47,937 nucleotides of DNA from an uncultured Gardnerella sp. (GCA_947252975.1 CAMXWX010000003.1:1-47937), one strand, 5' to 3'; numbered from the stretch's first letter, positions 18,483 to 27,666 are shown. The notes: a model not told the origin generated them from the sequence alone. Numbers and translations: made by a program.

Positions 18483-18513
18483 ATGTTGGGGACATATTTC
18501 ATGTCCCCAACAT
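18483..18513. terminator. Perfect 13-bp hairpin between rpe and pgsA
   Basis: ATGTTGGGGACAT (18483-18495) and ATGTCCCCAACAT (18501-18513) are perfect inverted repeats around a five-base loop. No T-run follows immediately on either strand; on the minus strand eight T occur about 25 bases further on. It may be an attenuator, an RNA processing or stabilising hairpin, or a protein-binding palindrome between rpe and pgsA. Confidence 0.55.
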
Positions 18514-18524
18514 ACATCTAATAT

Positions 18525-19190
18525 TTATTCGCGCCAAGCAGCCTTTGCAGTATTACGAATAGCTTCAATCGCTTCTCTAGGACTTTCTGCTCCATAAACT
18601 GCAGAACCTGCAACAAGCACATCAGCACCAGCTTCAGCAACTATTGCTGCAGTCGAAGGGCTAACTCCTCCATCAACCTGAATATGAGTATTAAGACCAC
18701 GACGAGTAATTTCGTCGCGTAAACGGCGAACCTTATTCATTTGATTAGCTAAGAACTTCTGTCCACCGAAACCAGGCTCAACAGTCATAATAAGAACCAT
18801 ATCGAATTCATCAAGAATATCGAAAATAGGTTCAACTGGTTCCGCAGGGCGCACAGCAAAGCAAGCTTTACAACCCATATCGCGAAGCTGACGAGCTAAT
18901 CTCACTGGAGCATGAGTAGCACCCATATGGAAACTCACAGAAGCAGCTCCAAGCTTAGCGTATTCTGGAGCCCAACGATCTGGATCCTCAATCATCAAAT
19001 GTACGTCAACTGGAAGTTTAGTAACCTCACAAATTCGCTTAACAATTGGTTCACCTAAAGTCAAGTTAGGTACAAAGTGATGATCCATTACATCGACATG
19101 AACAAGATCCGCATTAGATATTGCATCAAGGTCACGCTCAAGATTGCAAAAATCTGCGGAAAGAATGCTAGGTGCTATTTGTATATTCAT
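18525..19190 (-). CDS. rpe: Ribulose-phosphate 3-epimerase
   Basis: TIM-barrel epimerase of 221 residues that interconverts ribulose 5-phosphate and xylulose 5-phosphate, a step that supplies the bifidobacterial phosphoketolase pathway. The signature HVDVMDHHFVPNLTLG is at about 31-46, the phosphate loop GFGGQKF at about 140, and VDGGV near 177 binds metal and substrate. The start has no clear ribosome site; the ATG at 19190 fits the family N-terminus (IQIAPSILSADF). lgt is 79 bases upstream. Confidence 0.95.
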   Translation of the reverse strand: MNIQIAPSILSADFCNLERDLDAISNADLVHVDVMDHHFVPNLTLGEPIVKRICEVTKLPVDVHLMIEDPDRWAPEYAKLGAASVSFHMGATHAPVRLARQLRDMGCKACFAVRPAEPVEPIFDILDEFDMVLIMTVEPGFGGQKFLANQMNKVRRLRDEITRRGLNTHIQVDGGVSPSTAAIVAEAGADVLVAGSAVYGAESPREAIEAIRNTAKAAWRE

Positions 19191-19269
19191 GTGTACTATT
19201 CTAGAAAATGCAAGCGACTAGTTTTATAAAAACAAAATTTTTAAAATTGCTTTTTCAAATACTTGAATC

Positions 19270-20187
19270 TTATTTACTAGAAGTATTCTGAGACTCACGT
19301 TCTCTTTCGTCTGAAGTTATATCTATAAGTCGTTCAACAAGAGAATCACGAGTACTAGCACTCTTTTGCAGCAAAGCAAAAACAATAGTTGCACAAATAA
19401 ATACGATAATAGAAACCCAAACATTAATGCGAACACCTAAGAAAACATGTGAAAAATCAATTCGCAATGCCTCAATCCATACTCGTCCGATTGTGTACCA
19501 CATAACATAAAGTGCGAATACGGAACCGGCTTTTAACTTCTTAGCTATAACTTTGCCAAAATAAATAAGCAATGCAGCACCGATGAAATTCCAAATCATC
19601 TCGTACAAAAATGTTGGATGAAATAATGTGCCTTCTGGGCACGTTAACCCATCATAACATCTTTCACTATGACCTATTGCTTGTGTGGTATCATAATTTA
19701 ACTTCAAACCCCATGGCAAGTTAGTAGGAGCTCCGTAAAGTTCTTGATTAAACCAATTCCCCAATCTTCCTATACCTTGAGCAATAAGCACTGCAGGAGC
19801 TGCACAATCAGCTAGTAATCCAATAGGATATTTACGATACTTGCATAACACACAAGCAGCCAATGCGCCTAAGAATATGCCGCCCCAAATTCCTAGACCA
19901 CCATTCCAAATTCTAAAAATTTCTAAAAAATCACCATTAGAGCCAAAAAACTTTTCTGGAGTTGTAATAACGTGATACAAACGCGCGCCAATTATTCCAG
20001 CAGGAAGACTGACTAAAACAAGATCAAGTATCTGGTTAAAATCTCCTCCAAGACGCTTCCATCGACGCGTAGTAATCCACATTGCAACCAAAATACCGGC
20101 AAGAATACTAAGAGCGTAAAACTTTATGTTTACAAAGCCAAGAGAAAATTGCGAAATACTTGGCGACGGGATAAAACAGACTGTCAT
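19270..20187 (-). CDS. lgt: Prolipoprotein diacylglyceryl transferase
   Basis: Polytopic membrane enzyme of 305 residues that moves diacylglyceryl from phosphatidylglycerol onto the lipobox cysteine of prolipoproteins. The Lgt signature GRLGNWFNQELYGAPT is at about residues 140-155, and the GARLYHVIT segment with the catalytic histidine is at about 66. About seven membrane helices are predicted, with a short charged C-terminal tail. It would modify the GluB lipoprotein encoded at 3212. It uses phosphatidylglycerol, made through CdsA and PgsA of the same gene run. Confidence 0.95.
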   Translation of the reverse strand: MTVCFIPSPSISQFSLGFVNIKFYALSILAGILVAMWITTRRWKRLGGDFNQILDLVLVSLPAGIIGARLYHVITTPEKFFGSNGDFLEIFRIWNGGLGIWGGIFLGALAACVLCKYRKYPIGLLADCAAPAVLIAQGIGRLGNWFNQELYGAPTNLPWGLKLNYDTTQAIGHSERCYDGLTCPEGTLFHPTFLYEMIWNFIGAALLIYFGKVIAKKLKAGSVFALYVMWYTIGRVWIEALRIDFSHVFLGVRINVWVSIIVFICATIVFALLQKSASTRDSLVERLIDITSDERERESQNTSSK

Positions 20188-20229
20188 GGCGTCGATATTA
20201 GTCTAAGCCCACGATTGCGACAGATAAAT

Positions 20230-21261
20230 TCAGAAATGAGCAAGTTGCAAAAGCACAAGCAGCACAGGACCGCACAGCAAAATAGAATCTACTCGGTCAA
20301 GAACACCACCATGACCTTTTAGCAAATGCCCCATGTCTTTAATACCAATATCTCTTTTAAGCATAGAAGCACACAAGTCACCGAATGTGCCAATGATTCC
20401 AGAAGAAATACCCATGACTAATGGCATCCACCAGAAATTGAACCAAGAGGAACCATAAAAACCTGCAATAATTGCATATGCTCCTATAATTGCAAAAAGC
20501 ATTGAGCCTATTAAGCCTTCTACAGACTTCTTAGGAGAGATTCGCGGAGAAAGCTTATGTTTGCCCAACCATGCACCAGCAAATAATCCGCCAGTGTCAC
20601 TTAATGCAGGTAAAAATACCAAAAGCATAGCGTGAGCAACTGCGTATTTTGTATTTGTAAGAGCTAATACAATGCAAGAAGCTAAAAGTGGAATGTACAA
20701 CACCACGAATAGCGAAACAGACGTATTCGTAAATAAAGTATGTTCGTATGATGAGCGGTTAGAACCATCGAGCTTTTTTTCTACAGCTTGCATCGTTCTA
20801 TCTGAAATAGTACTGCTAAGAGTCGCACAAATTACTGTAAGAAGCAAAGATGCAGTAATTCCACTAGCCATAGCAACAGCATGCCATTTTGCATAGTATG
20901 TTGAAAAAATAGTTACAAGCGAACATATTGATAACGTTACGAAAGGAATACGCAAACCGAGAGTTGCAAAATCAACATGTAATTCCCACAATGCCAGAAC
21001 CATAAAAATGGCCATAAGCACTATAAAGACATCAATGCTAATAATTAAGCAAGAAACAATTGCTACAACTAGTATTGCGGCAGTAGCAATTGCTTGAGGC
21101 ATATTCCTGCCCGTGCGACGATTAATATCACTTAAAGTTTCATGGGTGCCATGTGTAGCAGTATCTGCTTTGTCAGAAGACAATCCTACTTCTAATGCAG
21201 CTTTTTCAGCATTTGCTTTACTGACTTCATTGGCAAAATTATGCTGTTTTATTTGACTCAT
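20230..21261 (-). CDS. cdsA: Phosphatidate cytidylyltransferase
   Basis: Membrane enzyme of 343 residues making CDP-diacylglycerol from phosphatidate and CTP. The first 55 residues are hydrophilic and not conserved. Eight or so membrane helices follow. The C-terminal signature MLKRDIGIKDMGHLLKGHGG followed by LDRVDS is complete, and SDTGGLFAGAWLGKHKLS lies before it. frr is 33 bases upstream, an order (pyrH-frr-cdsA) widespread in bacteria. The ATG at 21261 has a GGGTG ribosome-site candidate. Confidence 0.94.
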   Translation of the reverse strand: MSQIKQHNFANEVSKANAEKAALEVGLSSDKADTATHGTHETLSDINRRTGRNMPQAIATAAILVVAIVSCLIISIDVFIVLMAIFMVLALWELHVDFATLGLRIPFVTLSICSLVTIFSTYYAKWHAVAMASGITASLLLTVICATLSSTISDRTMQAVEKKLDGSNRSSYEHTLFTNTSVSLFVVLYIPLLASCIVLALTNTKYAVAHAMLLVFLPALSDTGGLFAGAWLGKHKLSPRISPKKSVEGLIGSMLFAIIGAYAIIAGFYGSSWFNFWWMPLVMGISSGIIGTFGDLCASMLKRDIGIKDMGHLLKGHGGVLDRVDSILLCGPVLLVLLQLAHF

Positions 21262-21294
21262 ACGGCACCCATTCAGTTTGAAACTACAAAAATC

Positions 21295-21849
21295 TCAGAC
21301 TTCCATAATTTCTTTTTGCTTACCTTCAAGCAAAACGTCTAAAGAATCAGTAACTTGCTTAGTTACTTTATCAAGCTCTTTTTGTAAACGATCGCCTTCA
21401 TCTTCGCCAAGTTCACCATCTTTAACAGACTTGTCAATAGATTCCTTAGCTTTGCGACGAATATTGCGAACTGCAACTTTGCCTTCTTCTGCTTTATTCT
21501 TAGCAAGCTTGACGTATTCCTTGCGACGCTCTTCCGTGAGCTCTGGCATAGTAACACGAATAACATTGCCATCACGATTAGGGCTTACACCTAAATCAGA
21601 ATCGCGAATAGCCTTTTCAACAGCATTCGCTTGAGAAGCGTCAAAAGGCGTAACTGAAAGAGTTCTAGGCTCTGGAACACCAATAGATGCAACAGCTTTA
21701 ATTGGAGTTGGAGCACCATAATAATCAACCATAATTCCGTTTAGCAAAGCAGGATTAGCACGACCGGTGCGAATACCCATAAAATTCTCTTTAGTAGCTT
21801 CAACAGACTTATTCATCTGTTCACGGGCTTGATCAATTATTGCTGACAT
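21295..21849 (-). CDS. frr: Ribosome recycling factor
   Basis: A 184-residue protein that, with EF-G, splits ribosomes after termination. The conserved features include MGIRTGRANPALLNG, VDYYGAPTPI and the C-terminal three-helix bundle rich in Lys and Glu. The ATG at 21849 has AAAGGAG directly upstream; the longer open frame to 21891 runs back into pyrH and is not needed. It lies 19 bases after pyrH. Confidence 0.96.
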   Translation of the reverse strand: MSAIIDQAREQMNKSVEATKENFMGIRTGRANPALLNGIMVDYYGAPTPIKAVASIGVPEPRTLSVTPFDASQANAVEKAIRDSDLGVSPNRDGNVIRVTMPELTEERRKEYVKLAKNKAEEGKVAVRNIRRKAKESIDKSVKDGELGEDEGDRLQKELDKVTKQVTDSLDVLLEGKQKEIMEV

Positions 21850-21868
21850 GTGTTCTCCTTTATAATAT

Positions 21869-22618
21869 TTAAGCAAATGTTGGCTCTGCATTAGACACTA
21901 ATGTGCCAATAGATTCTCCAACAAGAGCACTAGTTACGTTACCTTCGCCCTCAAGACCAAACACACGAATTTTTTGATTATTATCGCGAGCCATAGAAAG
22001 CGCAGACGCATCCATAACAGCTAAACCATCAACGATAGCGCGATTGTAGTTTAATGTTAGGAACTTACGAGCAGTAGAATCTTTACGAGGATCAGCACTA
22101 TATACGCCATCCACACCATTCTTGCCCATAAGAACTTCATCGCAATGAATTTCCAATGAACGTTGAATAGAAACAGTATCAGTAGAAAAATATGGCATTC
22201 CGGCACCAGCACCAAAAATAACCACACGACCCTTTTCAAGGTGACGAATTGCTTTCAACGGAATATAAGGTTCTGCAACCTGACCCATTGTAATAGCAGT
22301 TTGTACGCGAGTTGCTTGCCCCGCTTGCTCAAGAAAATCCTGAAGAGCCAAGCAGTTCATTACAGTGCCCAACATACCCATATAATCGCCACGGCTACGA
22401 TCAATACCTGCTTGCTGCAGTTCTGCTCCCCTAAAGAAGTTACCGCCGCCGACAACAATAGCAACCTGAACGCCTTGATTCACTGCAGCTACTATTTCGC
22501 CAGCAATCCTACGAATAACATTAGTATCAATACCAACAGCGCCACCACCGAATGCTTCTCCAGAAAGCTTTAATAAAACCCTACGGGACTTTCCTTCATC
22601 CGTTTGTGCAATAGCCAT
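21869..22618 (-). CDS. pyrH: UMP kinase
   Basis: Bacterial-type hexameric UMP kinase of 249 residues in the amino acid kinase fold, unrelated to eukaryotic UMP/CMP kinases. N-terminal [13 protein letters not shown] binds phosphate, [12 protein letters not shown] binds UMP, and the [11 protein letters not shown] loop is near 165. It makes UDP for nucleotide and sugar nucleotide synthesis. GGAGGAAT precedes the ATG at 22618, so the frame extension to 22636 is not used. A strong terminator separates it from tsf. Confidence 0.96.
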   Translation of the reverse strand: MAIAQTDEGKSRRVLLKLSGEAFGGGAVGIDTNVIRRIAGEIVAAVNQGVQVAIVVGGGNFFRGAELQQAGIDRSRGDYMGMLGTVMNCLALQDFLEQAGQATRVQTAITMGQVAEPYIPLKAIRHLEKGRVVIFGAGAGMPYFSTDTVSIQRSLEIHCDEVLMGKNGVDGVYSADPRKDSTARKFLTLNYNRAIVDGLAVMDASALSMARDNNQKIRVFGLEGEGNVTSALVGESIGTLVSNAEPTFA

Positions 22619-22717
22619 ACAGATTCCTCCAGTCATAACGGCGAATGAGGTATATCTTTGTCAGTTTATCTATCAATAACGACACTCAAAACGCACGTTA
22701 AGCTGGAAAATGAATAT

Positions 22718-22753
22718 AAAAAATGGGTTGCGCACAACTTGTGCACGCAACCC
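22718..22753 (-). terminator. Terminator after tsf
   Basis: On the minus strand a GC-rich hairpin (plus coordinates 22725-22753, GGGTTGCG pairing with CGCAACCC, with a two-base bulge) is followed by six T (22718-22723). It ends the rpsB-tsf message before pyrH. Confidence 0.85.
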
Positions 22754-22793
22754 TATATACAAGAACAAAAATAAATTCTTATATAATTAGTGC

Positions 22794-23645
22794 TTATTCA
22801 GCAGCACCTTTGCCAACCTCAACGCGAGCAAAGGCAAGAGCGGTGCCGCCAACTTCCTTGAACAAGTCACCAACGCTCTTGGATGGATCCTTAACGTATG
22901 CCTGCTCGAGAAGTACAGTTTCCTTGAAGAAAGCGTTCATACGTCCTTCAACAATCTTTGGAACAATCTTCTCTGGCTTGCCTTCAGCCAAGGACTTCTC
23001 GGTTGCAACGCGACGCTCAGATTCCAAAACTTCTTCTGGAACATCTTCGCGGCGAAGCCACTGCGCACCCATAGCGGAAATCTGCAAAGCAGCTTCGTGA
23101 GCAACCTTTGCACCAGCCTCGTCAGTAGCAATCATGGAAACGATGCTTGGAGGCAATTCCACAGACTTCTTGTGAGCATAAATCTCAACGTGTGGACCGC
23201 TTACCTTAGCAACCTGACCAACCTTGACGTGCTCGCCAAACAAAGCTGCTGCTTCTTCAACAGATTCCTTAACAGTTGCGCCATCAGCTGGTGCTGCAAG
23301 TACTTCTTCAGCAGTAGAAGCATTAACTTCAACAGCATGGTCAAGAACAGTGTTTGAGAATTCCACAAACTTTGGTGTCTTTGCCACAAAGTCAGTTTCA
23401 GAATTCAACTCAACTGCGTAACCAGTTTCGCCTTCAGCAGACTTAACAACCTTAGAAGCGATGGTACCTTCCTGAGCCTTACGACCTTCACGCTTACCAG
23501 CTGCCTGAATACCCTTAGCGCGGATGATTTCCTTAGCGCGGGCAACGTCGCCTTCAGCTTCAGTAAGAGCCTTTTTAACGTCCATCATGCCGGCGCCGGT
23601 TTCTTCACGCACCTGCTTAATCAACGCTGCAGTAATTGCTGCCAT
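22794..23645 (-). CDS. tsf: Elongation factor Ts
   Basis: Nucleotide exchange factor for EF-Tu, 283 residues. The N-terminal UBA-like domain has KQVREETGAGMMDVKKALTE, the EF-Tu-contacting segment ETDFVAKTPKF follows, and the dimerisation and C-terminal modules are present. A strong GAGGAG ribosome site precedes the ATG. Codon use is strongly biased towards preferred C-ending codons, as in rpsB and unlike most of the window, consistent with high expression. Located 100 bases after rpsB with a hairpin between. Confidence 0.97.
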   Translation of the reverse strand: MAAITAALIKQVREETGAGMMDVKKALTEAEGDVARAKEIIRAKGIQAAGKREGRKAQEGTIASKVVKSAEGETGYAVELNSETDFVAKTPKFVEFSNTVLDHAVEVNASTAEEVLAAPADGATVKESVEEAAALFGEHVKVGQVAKVSGPHVEIYAHKKSVELPPSIVSMIATDEAGAKVAHEAALQISAMGAQWLRREDVPEEVLESERRVATEKSLAEGKPEKIVPKIVEGRMNAFFKETVLLEQAYVKDPSKSVGDLFKEVGGTALAFARVEVGKGAAE

Positions 23646-23676
23646 TTTGTTCTCCTCGTATCAATATGATTCTTAA

Positions 23677-23714
23677 AAGCTGCAAAAAGCAAAATCAATT
23701 GGATTTTGCAGCTT
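23677..23714 (-). terminator. Attenuator-like hairpin between rpsB and tsf
   Basis: AAGCTGC...GATTTTGCAGCTT arms (23677-23683 and 23702-23714) pair around an inner AAAATC/GATTTT helix. A duplicated GCAAAA block in one arm allows two alternative foldings. On the minus strand it ends in TTTTAAGAA. It may reduce read-through so that rpsB and tsf are made in different amounts. Confidence 0.5.
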
Positions 23715-23745
23715 CTAGATAAGAATCTGGTTGCAAATTAGCTTA

Positions 23746-24564
23746 TCAGGCGTTTGCCTCAGTATTTTCTTCCTTGGCAGGCTTAGCTTCAGCTTCGCCT
23801 TCCTTGGTGAGCAATTCCTTCTCCCAAGCTGCCATTGGCTGAGCATCATTACCTTCAGACTTAGCGCCCTTACCGGCATGCTCAAGCAAGCCTTCAGCTA
23901 CAGCATCAGCCATCAAGCTGGTCAATAACTCAATGCCACGAATAGCATCGTCGTTAGCAGGAATTGGATACTCAACAGACTCAGGATCAGTGTTGGTATC
24001 AACAATTGCCACAACTGGAATACCAAGCTTATGGGCTTCTTCAACAGCCAAAGCTTCCTTGTTAATATCAACAACGAACATGGCGGATGGAGTGCGGTTC
24101 ATGTTGCGAATACCACCGAGCTGCTTGGAAAGCTTGTCCTTCTCGCGCTCGAGAAGCAAAAGTTCCTTCTTAGTCAAGCCGGATCCACGAACATCGCTGA
24201 AGTCCATTTCCTCAAGTTCCTTCAAGCGCTTTACGCGAGTAGAAACAGTCTGGAAATTGGTCAACATACCGCCAAGCCAACGCTCGCAAACATAAGGCAT
24301 GTTTACGCGAGTTGCCTGATTCTGTACAGCTTCCTGAGCCTGCTTCTTAGTGCCCACGAAGAGAACAGTGCCGTTGTGAGCAACAGTCTGCTTGATGAAG
24401 TCATAAGCCTTGTCGATCATGTCGAGAGACTTGAACAAATTGATGATATGAATACCATTGCGCTGGGTAAGAATGAACTGCTTCATCTTTGGGTTCCAGC
24501 GACGAGTCTGATGACCGAAGTGCAAACCAGCCTTCAGCATTTCGCTCATGGTAATCTGTGCCAT
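23746..24564 (-). CDS. rpsB: 30S ribosomal protein S2
   Basis: Ribosomal protein S2, 272 residues. Family signatures include [18 protein letters not shown] at the N-terminus, [22 protein letters not shown] and the [14 protein letters not shown] segment. An acidic Glu/Lys/Ala-rich tail of about 40 residues extends beyond the globular part, common in actinobacteria. AAGAAAGG is the ribosome site. The upstream leader is long and can fold near that site (see the regulatory entry). Confidence 0.97.
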   Translation of the reverse strand: MAQITMSEMLKAGLHFGHQTRRWNPKMKQFILTQRNGIHIINLFKSLDMIDKAYDFIKQTVAHNGTVLFVGTKKQAQEAVQNQATRVNMPYVCERWLGGMLTNFQTVSTRVKRLKELEEMDFSDVRGSGLTKKELLLLEREKDKLSKQLGGIRNMNRTPSAMFVVDINKEALAVEEAHKLGIPVVAIVDTNTDPESVEYPIPANDDAIRGIELLTSLMADAVAEGLLEHAGKGAKSEGNDAQPMAAWEKELLTKEGEAEAKPAKEENTEANA

Positions 24565-24572
24565 ATCTATAT

Positions 24573-24654
24573 ACCTTTCTTGTCGGTTATTTCCTGGCCA
24601 TGTCTGTTCGCATGCAACTTGGCTGACACATGCCTAAATCCAAGCCGACCGACA
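24573..24654 (-). promoter_or_regulatory. Structured rpsB leader next to the ribosome site
   Basis: On the minus strand TGTCGGT (plus 24648-24654) can pair with ACCGACA (plus 24581-24587), which directly touches the AAGAAAGG ribosome site at 24573-24581. Inside lies a second pairing, CTTGG with CCAAG (24640-24644 with 24618-24622). The arrangement is what an autoregulatory ribosomal protein leader could look like, but no known S2 leader class was recognised. Confidence 0.4.
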
Positions 24655-24715
24655 CGAACGGACGCGTACATGGCGCGTATTTGCGAATCCGTGTAGACAA
24701 TAAAAAGCGAGCAAT

Positions 24716-24743
24716 CATATAACGCGGCAATACTCATGCTCAA
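24716..24743 (-). promoter_or_regulatory. Candidate rpsB promoter
   Basis: Minus strand: -35 TTGAGC (plus 24738-24743), 16-base spacer, -10 TATATG (plus 24716-24721). This would give a leader of about 145 bases before rpsB. The -35 is a good match and the -10 moderate. The remaining part of the 309-base gap between def and rpsB holds the def terminator and no gene. Confidence 0.4.
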
Positions 24744-24784
24744 AATGGACACGCAGAGAGTGATTATATCAGATACTCAATACC

Positions 24785-24829
24785 AAAAATCGGCATCCTT
24801 GTAGCAATAAAAGCAACAAAAATGCCGAT
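24785..24829 (-). terminator. Terminator after def
   Basis: Minus strand: ATCGGCAT and ATGCCGAT arms (plus 24822-24829 and 24789-24796) with further pairing inside, followed by TTTTT (24785-24789). It ends the fadD-def unit. Confidence 0.8.
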
Positions 24830-24873
24830 AACTTTTAAAAAATTATTTACACATAACGCATAAAAACTAAAAC

Positions 24874-25362
24874 TTAGCTACGCATATTATTGCGCAACTC
24901 ACGCAACGCTTGACGGCGCACATCCTTTTCAAGCCTATCTAAATAAATATGACCATCTAAATGATCACACTCATGCTGAATCATTCTAGCCATAAGACCT
25001 TCACCTTCAAGCACTACAGTCTTACCATCTAAATCAATTCCACGAGCTCTAGCATAATTTGCACGCCTAGTTTTGTACCATAATCCCGGAACAGAAAGGC
25101 AACCCTCGTCGTCGTACTGTTCACCTTTTAGCTCTTCAATTACTGGATTTAGAATATAGCCAATTCGACCATTTATATTGTAAGAAAAAGCTCTAAAACT
25201 TACACCAATCTGATTAGCAGACAATCCAGCTCTACCTGGATCATTTACCGTTTCCAATAAATCATCAACTAAATGTTTCACAGCTGGCGTAATTTCACGA
25301 ATCTCATCACAAGGAGTTCGCAATACGGGATCCGGAACAATACGAATTTTTCTAATAGACAC
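24874..25362 (-). CDS. def: Peptide deformylase
   Basis: Metallo-enzyme of 162 residues that removes the formyl group from new proteins. All three motifs are present: GLSANQIGV (motif 1), EGCLSVPG (motif 2, metal-binding Cys) and QHECDHLDG (motif 3, two metal His and catalytic Glu). The GTG at 25362 is preferred because AAAGAAAGAG lies just upstream and the family N-terminus ([13 protein letters not shown]) begins there. A TTG at 25407 is in frame but adds 15 unusual residues. It follows fadD by 64 bases. Confidence 0.93.
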   Translation of the reverse strand: MSIRKIRIVPDPVLRTPCDEIREITPAVKHLVDDLLETVNDPGRAGLSANQIGVSFRAFSYNINGRIGYILNPVIEELKGEQYDDEGCLSVPGLWYKTRRANYARARGIDLDGKTVVLEGEGLMARMIQHECDHLDGHIYLDRLEKDVRRQALRELRNNMRS

Positions 25363-25426
25363 TCGATTACTCTTTCTTTTATGTAAGTAGGAATAACGAA
25401 AAAACAACTACAAATATGTAAGCTTT

Positions 25427-27466
25427 TTACTCGACATGTTCATTATGATCACTATGCGATGTCGAAGAGGAATCTGATGAAGATTCTTCACCAAAACGCT
25501 TCAAATGATTCGCAGCTTGATCGATAGCTTGACGTACTCGAGGAGTTACAGCTTCCTGAGCTTGCTTAACAGTCTCCTGTGCTTGCTTAACAGTCTCAGT
25601 AGTTTTATCGAGAATCTTTACAGTTGCTGGCAAAGGACGAGTATTAGGCTTTGGAGCATACAATTGCGTTTCGATAATATCAGCATAGCGAGCAAGAATC
25701 TTCGGACGAACAATCTTCATACTTGGAGTCAAGGTTCCAGCATCTTGAGTAAATTCATCTTGCAAAATAACAAACTTACGAACAGACTCAGCGCGAGAAA
25801 CAGTACTATTAGCTTGGTCAATAAATTGCTGAATTACTGAACGCACTGCTTCGTTAGTAGCAATCTCACTCATAGTAAGGTTAACATCCATACCCTTATT
25901 CTTTAGCCAAGAACGAACCATATCTGGATCAAGCTCAATTAAAGCAGAAACAAATGGCTTACCATCGCCCACTACTACAGCATGAGAAACTAATGGGCAT
26001 TGAGCAATAATACCTTCCATAGGAGCAGGACTTATATTCTTGCCACCGGCAGTAATAATAATATCTTTTTTGCGACCAGTAATAGACAAGAATCCTTCAT
26101 CATCTATTGAGCCAAGATCGCCTGAATGCAACCATCCATCTTCGTCAATAACTTCTGCAGTAAGCTCAGGCTTATTGAAATATCCCATAAATACGTTAGG
26201 ACCTTTAATAAGCACTTCATCGTCGTCAGCAAGACGGATAGCTATACCAGGACCAGGTCGACCTACAGATCCAACTTGATTTGCATGCTCAAAATTAACT
26301 ACACAAGGAGCGGCAGTTTCAGTCATTCCATACCCTTGAATAAAAGTAATACCATCAAGACCATTAAAGAAATGAGCCAAATCAGCATCCATTGGAGCTC
26401 CACCGCAAGCTAACCATGAAAGATTAGGACCTAAAGCTGAACGAATAGAAGAACCAACTGTTTTCATGTACATCGCATGATTCATGCGTGCAGCAAGAGA
26501 ATGAGTTTTACCTTCAACATTGTCGCGAGACCATTGAATGAAATGCTTTACAGCTTTAGCAAAGATACGACCCTTTATGCCAGCACCAGCTTTTTGTGAC
26601 GCAGCATTATAAACTTTTTCAAAAACTCTAGGCACGCCAAGTAAATACGTAGGCTTAAAACTACGCAAATCAGCCAAAAGATGCTTAGCATTAGGCACAT
26701 ATCCAATAACACCGTGAGCACCAATAGCAACATATTGAATGTACCGAGCAAAACAATGCGCCAATGGAAGGAATAAAAGCAAACGATTTGGTTTGCATAA
26801 CATATCGTTAAGAACATCGTAACCAGCAAAAACAATATGCGTAAAATTACGATTTGAAAGCATTGCGCCTTTAGGTCTACCAGTCGAGCCAGAGGTGTAA
26901 ACAATAGTAGCTAAATCATCTGCCTTAACAACATCAACAGCTTTATTAAGCTCATCCTCAGTAATAGATCTACCAAAATCAACAACTGCTTCCAAGCCAC
27001 CAGCTTTGAAATTAAATACGGTTTTCAAAGTTATATGTTTATGATCCTGACGAACACGCTCTAAGCATTGAGCATGCGCATCGTCTCCAGCAAAAGCAAT
27101 AACTGGCTTAACTTCATCGATAATGTCAGCTGCCTGCAATGCTGAATCTGTTTCATAAATAGGAACGCTTACAGCACCAATACATGCACAAGCAAAATCG
27201 ACAATACCCCACTCATAACATGTAGCAGAGTAAATAACAACTTTGGAGCCATGCTGAACTCCGAGTGCTATTAAGCCTCGAGCTACTGCACGAACTTTCG
27301 CGAGCATTTCAGATGAAGTAACATCATGCCAACGACGAGTTTCATCGTCTTGCCATTGAGCAACCAAGTCTTGTGGGCTACGCATAGCACGATTGGCGAG
27401 TAAGGAATAAATGGTATCACCGTCTTGAGTTGGGTGAATGGCTTCTACAGCAAATTCTCGGAGCAT
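25427..27466 (-). CDS. fadD: Long-chain fatty acid-CoA ligase
   Basis: AMP-forming acyl-CoA synthetase of 679 residues, FadD15-like. The phosphate-binding motif YTSGSTGRPKGAMLSNRNF, the GYGMTETAAP adenylate motif and the LHSGDLGSIDDEGFLSITGR hinge region are all present, as is the C-terminal catalytic lysine domain. It activates fatty acids for lipid synthesis at the membrane. The C-terminal extension (about 60 residues) contains a near-exact seven-residue repeat ETVKQAQ and ends in an acidic, Ser-rich tail. The ATG at 27466 fits family starts (MLREF); a GTG at 27499 is in frame; neither has a clear ribosome site. Confidence 0.9.
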   Translation of the reverse strand: MLREFAVEAIHPTQDGDTIYSLLANRAMRSPQDLVAQWQDDETRRWHDVTSSEMLAKVRAVARGLIALGVQHGSKVVIYSATCYEWGIVDFACACIGAVSVPIYETDSALQAADIIDEVKPVIAFAGDDAHAQCLERVRQDHKHITLKTVFNFKAGGLEAVVDFGRSITEDELNKAVDVVKADDLATIVYTSGSTGRPKGAMLSNRNFTHIVFAGYDVLNDMLCKPNRLLLFLPLAHCFARYIQYVAIGAHGVIGYVPNAKHLLADLRSFKPTYLLGVPRVFEKVYNAASQKAGAGIKGRIFAKAVKHFIQWSRDNVEGKTHSLAARMNHAMYMKTVGSSIRSALGPNLSWLACGGAPMDADLAHFFNGLDGITFIQGYGMTETAAPCVVNFEHANQVGSVGRPGPGIAIRLADDDEVLIKGPNVFMGYFNKPELTAEVIDEDGWLHSGDLGSIDDEGFLSITGRKKDIIITAGGKNISPAPMEGIIAQCPLVSHAVVVGDGKPFVSALIELDPDMVRSWLKNKGMDVNLTMSEIATNEAVRSVIQQFIDQANSTVSRAESVRKFVILQDEFTQDAGTLTPSMKIVRPKILARYADIIETQLYAPKPNTRPLPATVKILDKTTETVKQAQETVKQAQEAVTPRVRQAIDQAANHLKRFGEESSSDSSSTSHSDHNEHVE

Positions 27467-27615
27467 ATTATTTATTGTACTTGATAACAGAATCGACACG
27501 ACTGCACGAAGTACAAAAAATAATACTTAATATTGTCATTTACAAACAAACACTGGGAAAAAACTTAGATTCTACAAGTCGTGCAAGGTAGAATGTTTAA
27601 TCTTACAAAAGTGAA

Positions 27616-27666
27616 CCCCTTTATTGCTAAAATTGTTGAAAAATCAGCAAATCAAGCAATAAGGGG
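27616..27666. repeat. Long imperfect inverted repeat
   Basis: CCCCTTTATTGCT (27616-27628) and AGCAATAAGGGG (27655-27666) pair over 12 positions with one bulged T around a 26-base AT-rich loop. It lies in the 250-base gap between the Rv3235-like gene and fadD, about 90 bases after the stop of the former. The minus strand has GTTCACTTTTG after it, a weak T-tract. It could end that gene's message. Confidence 0.55.

Noticed and set aside
24031..24696. Plus-strand open frame of 221 codons antisense to rpsB
   Set aside because: It is an exact shadow of the strongly conserved rpsB, with no family resemblance.
25427..27499. GTG start for fadD at 27499
   Set aside because: The 11 extra residues do not match family N-termini and no ribosome site stands before it; the ATG at 27466 is preferred.
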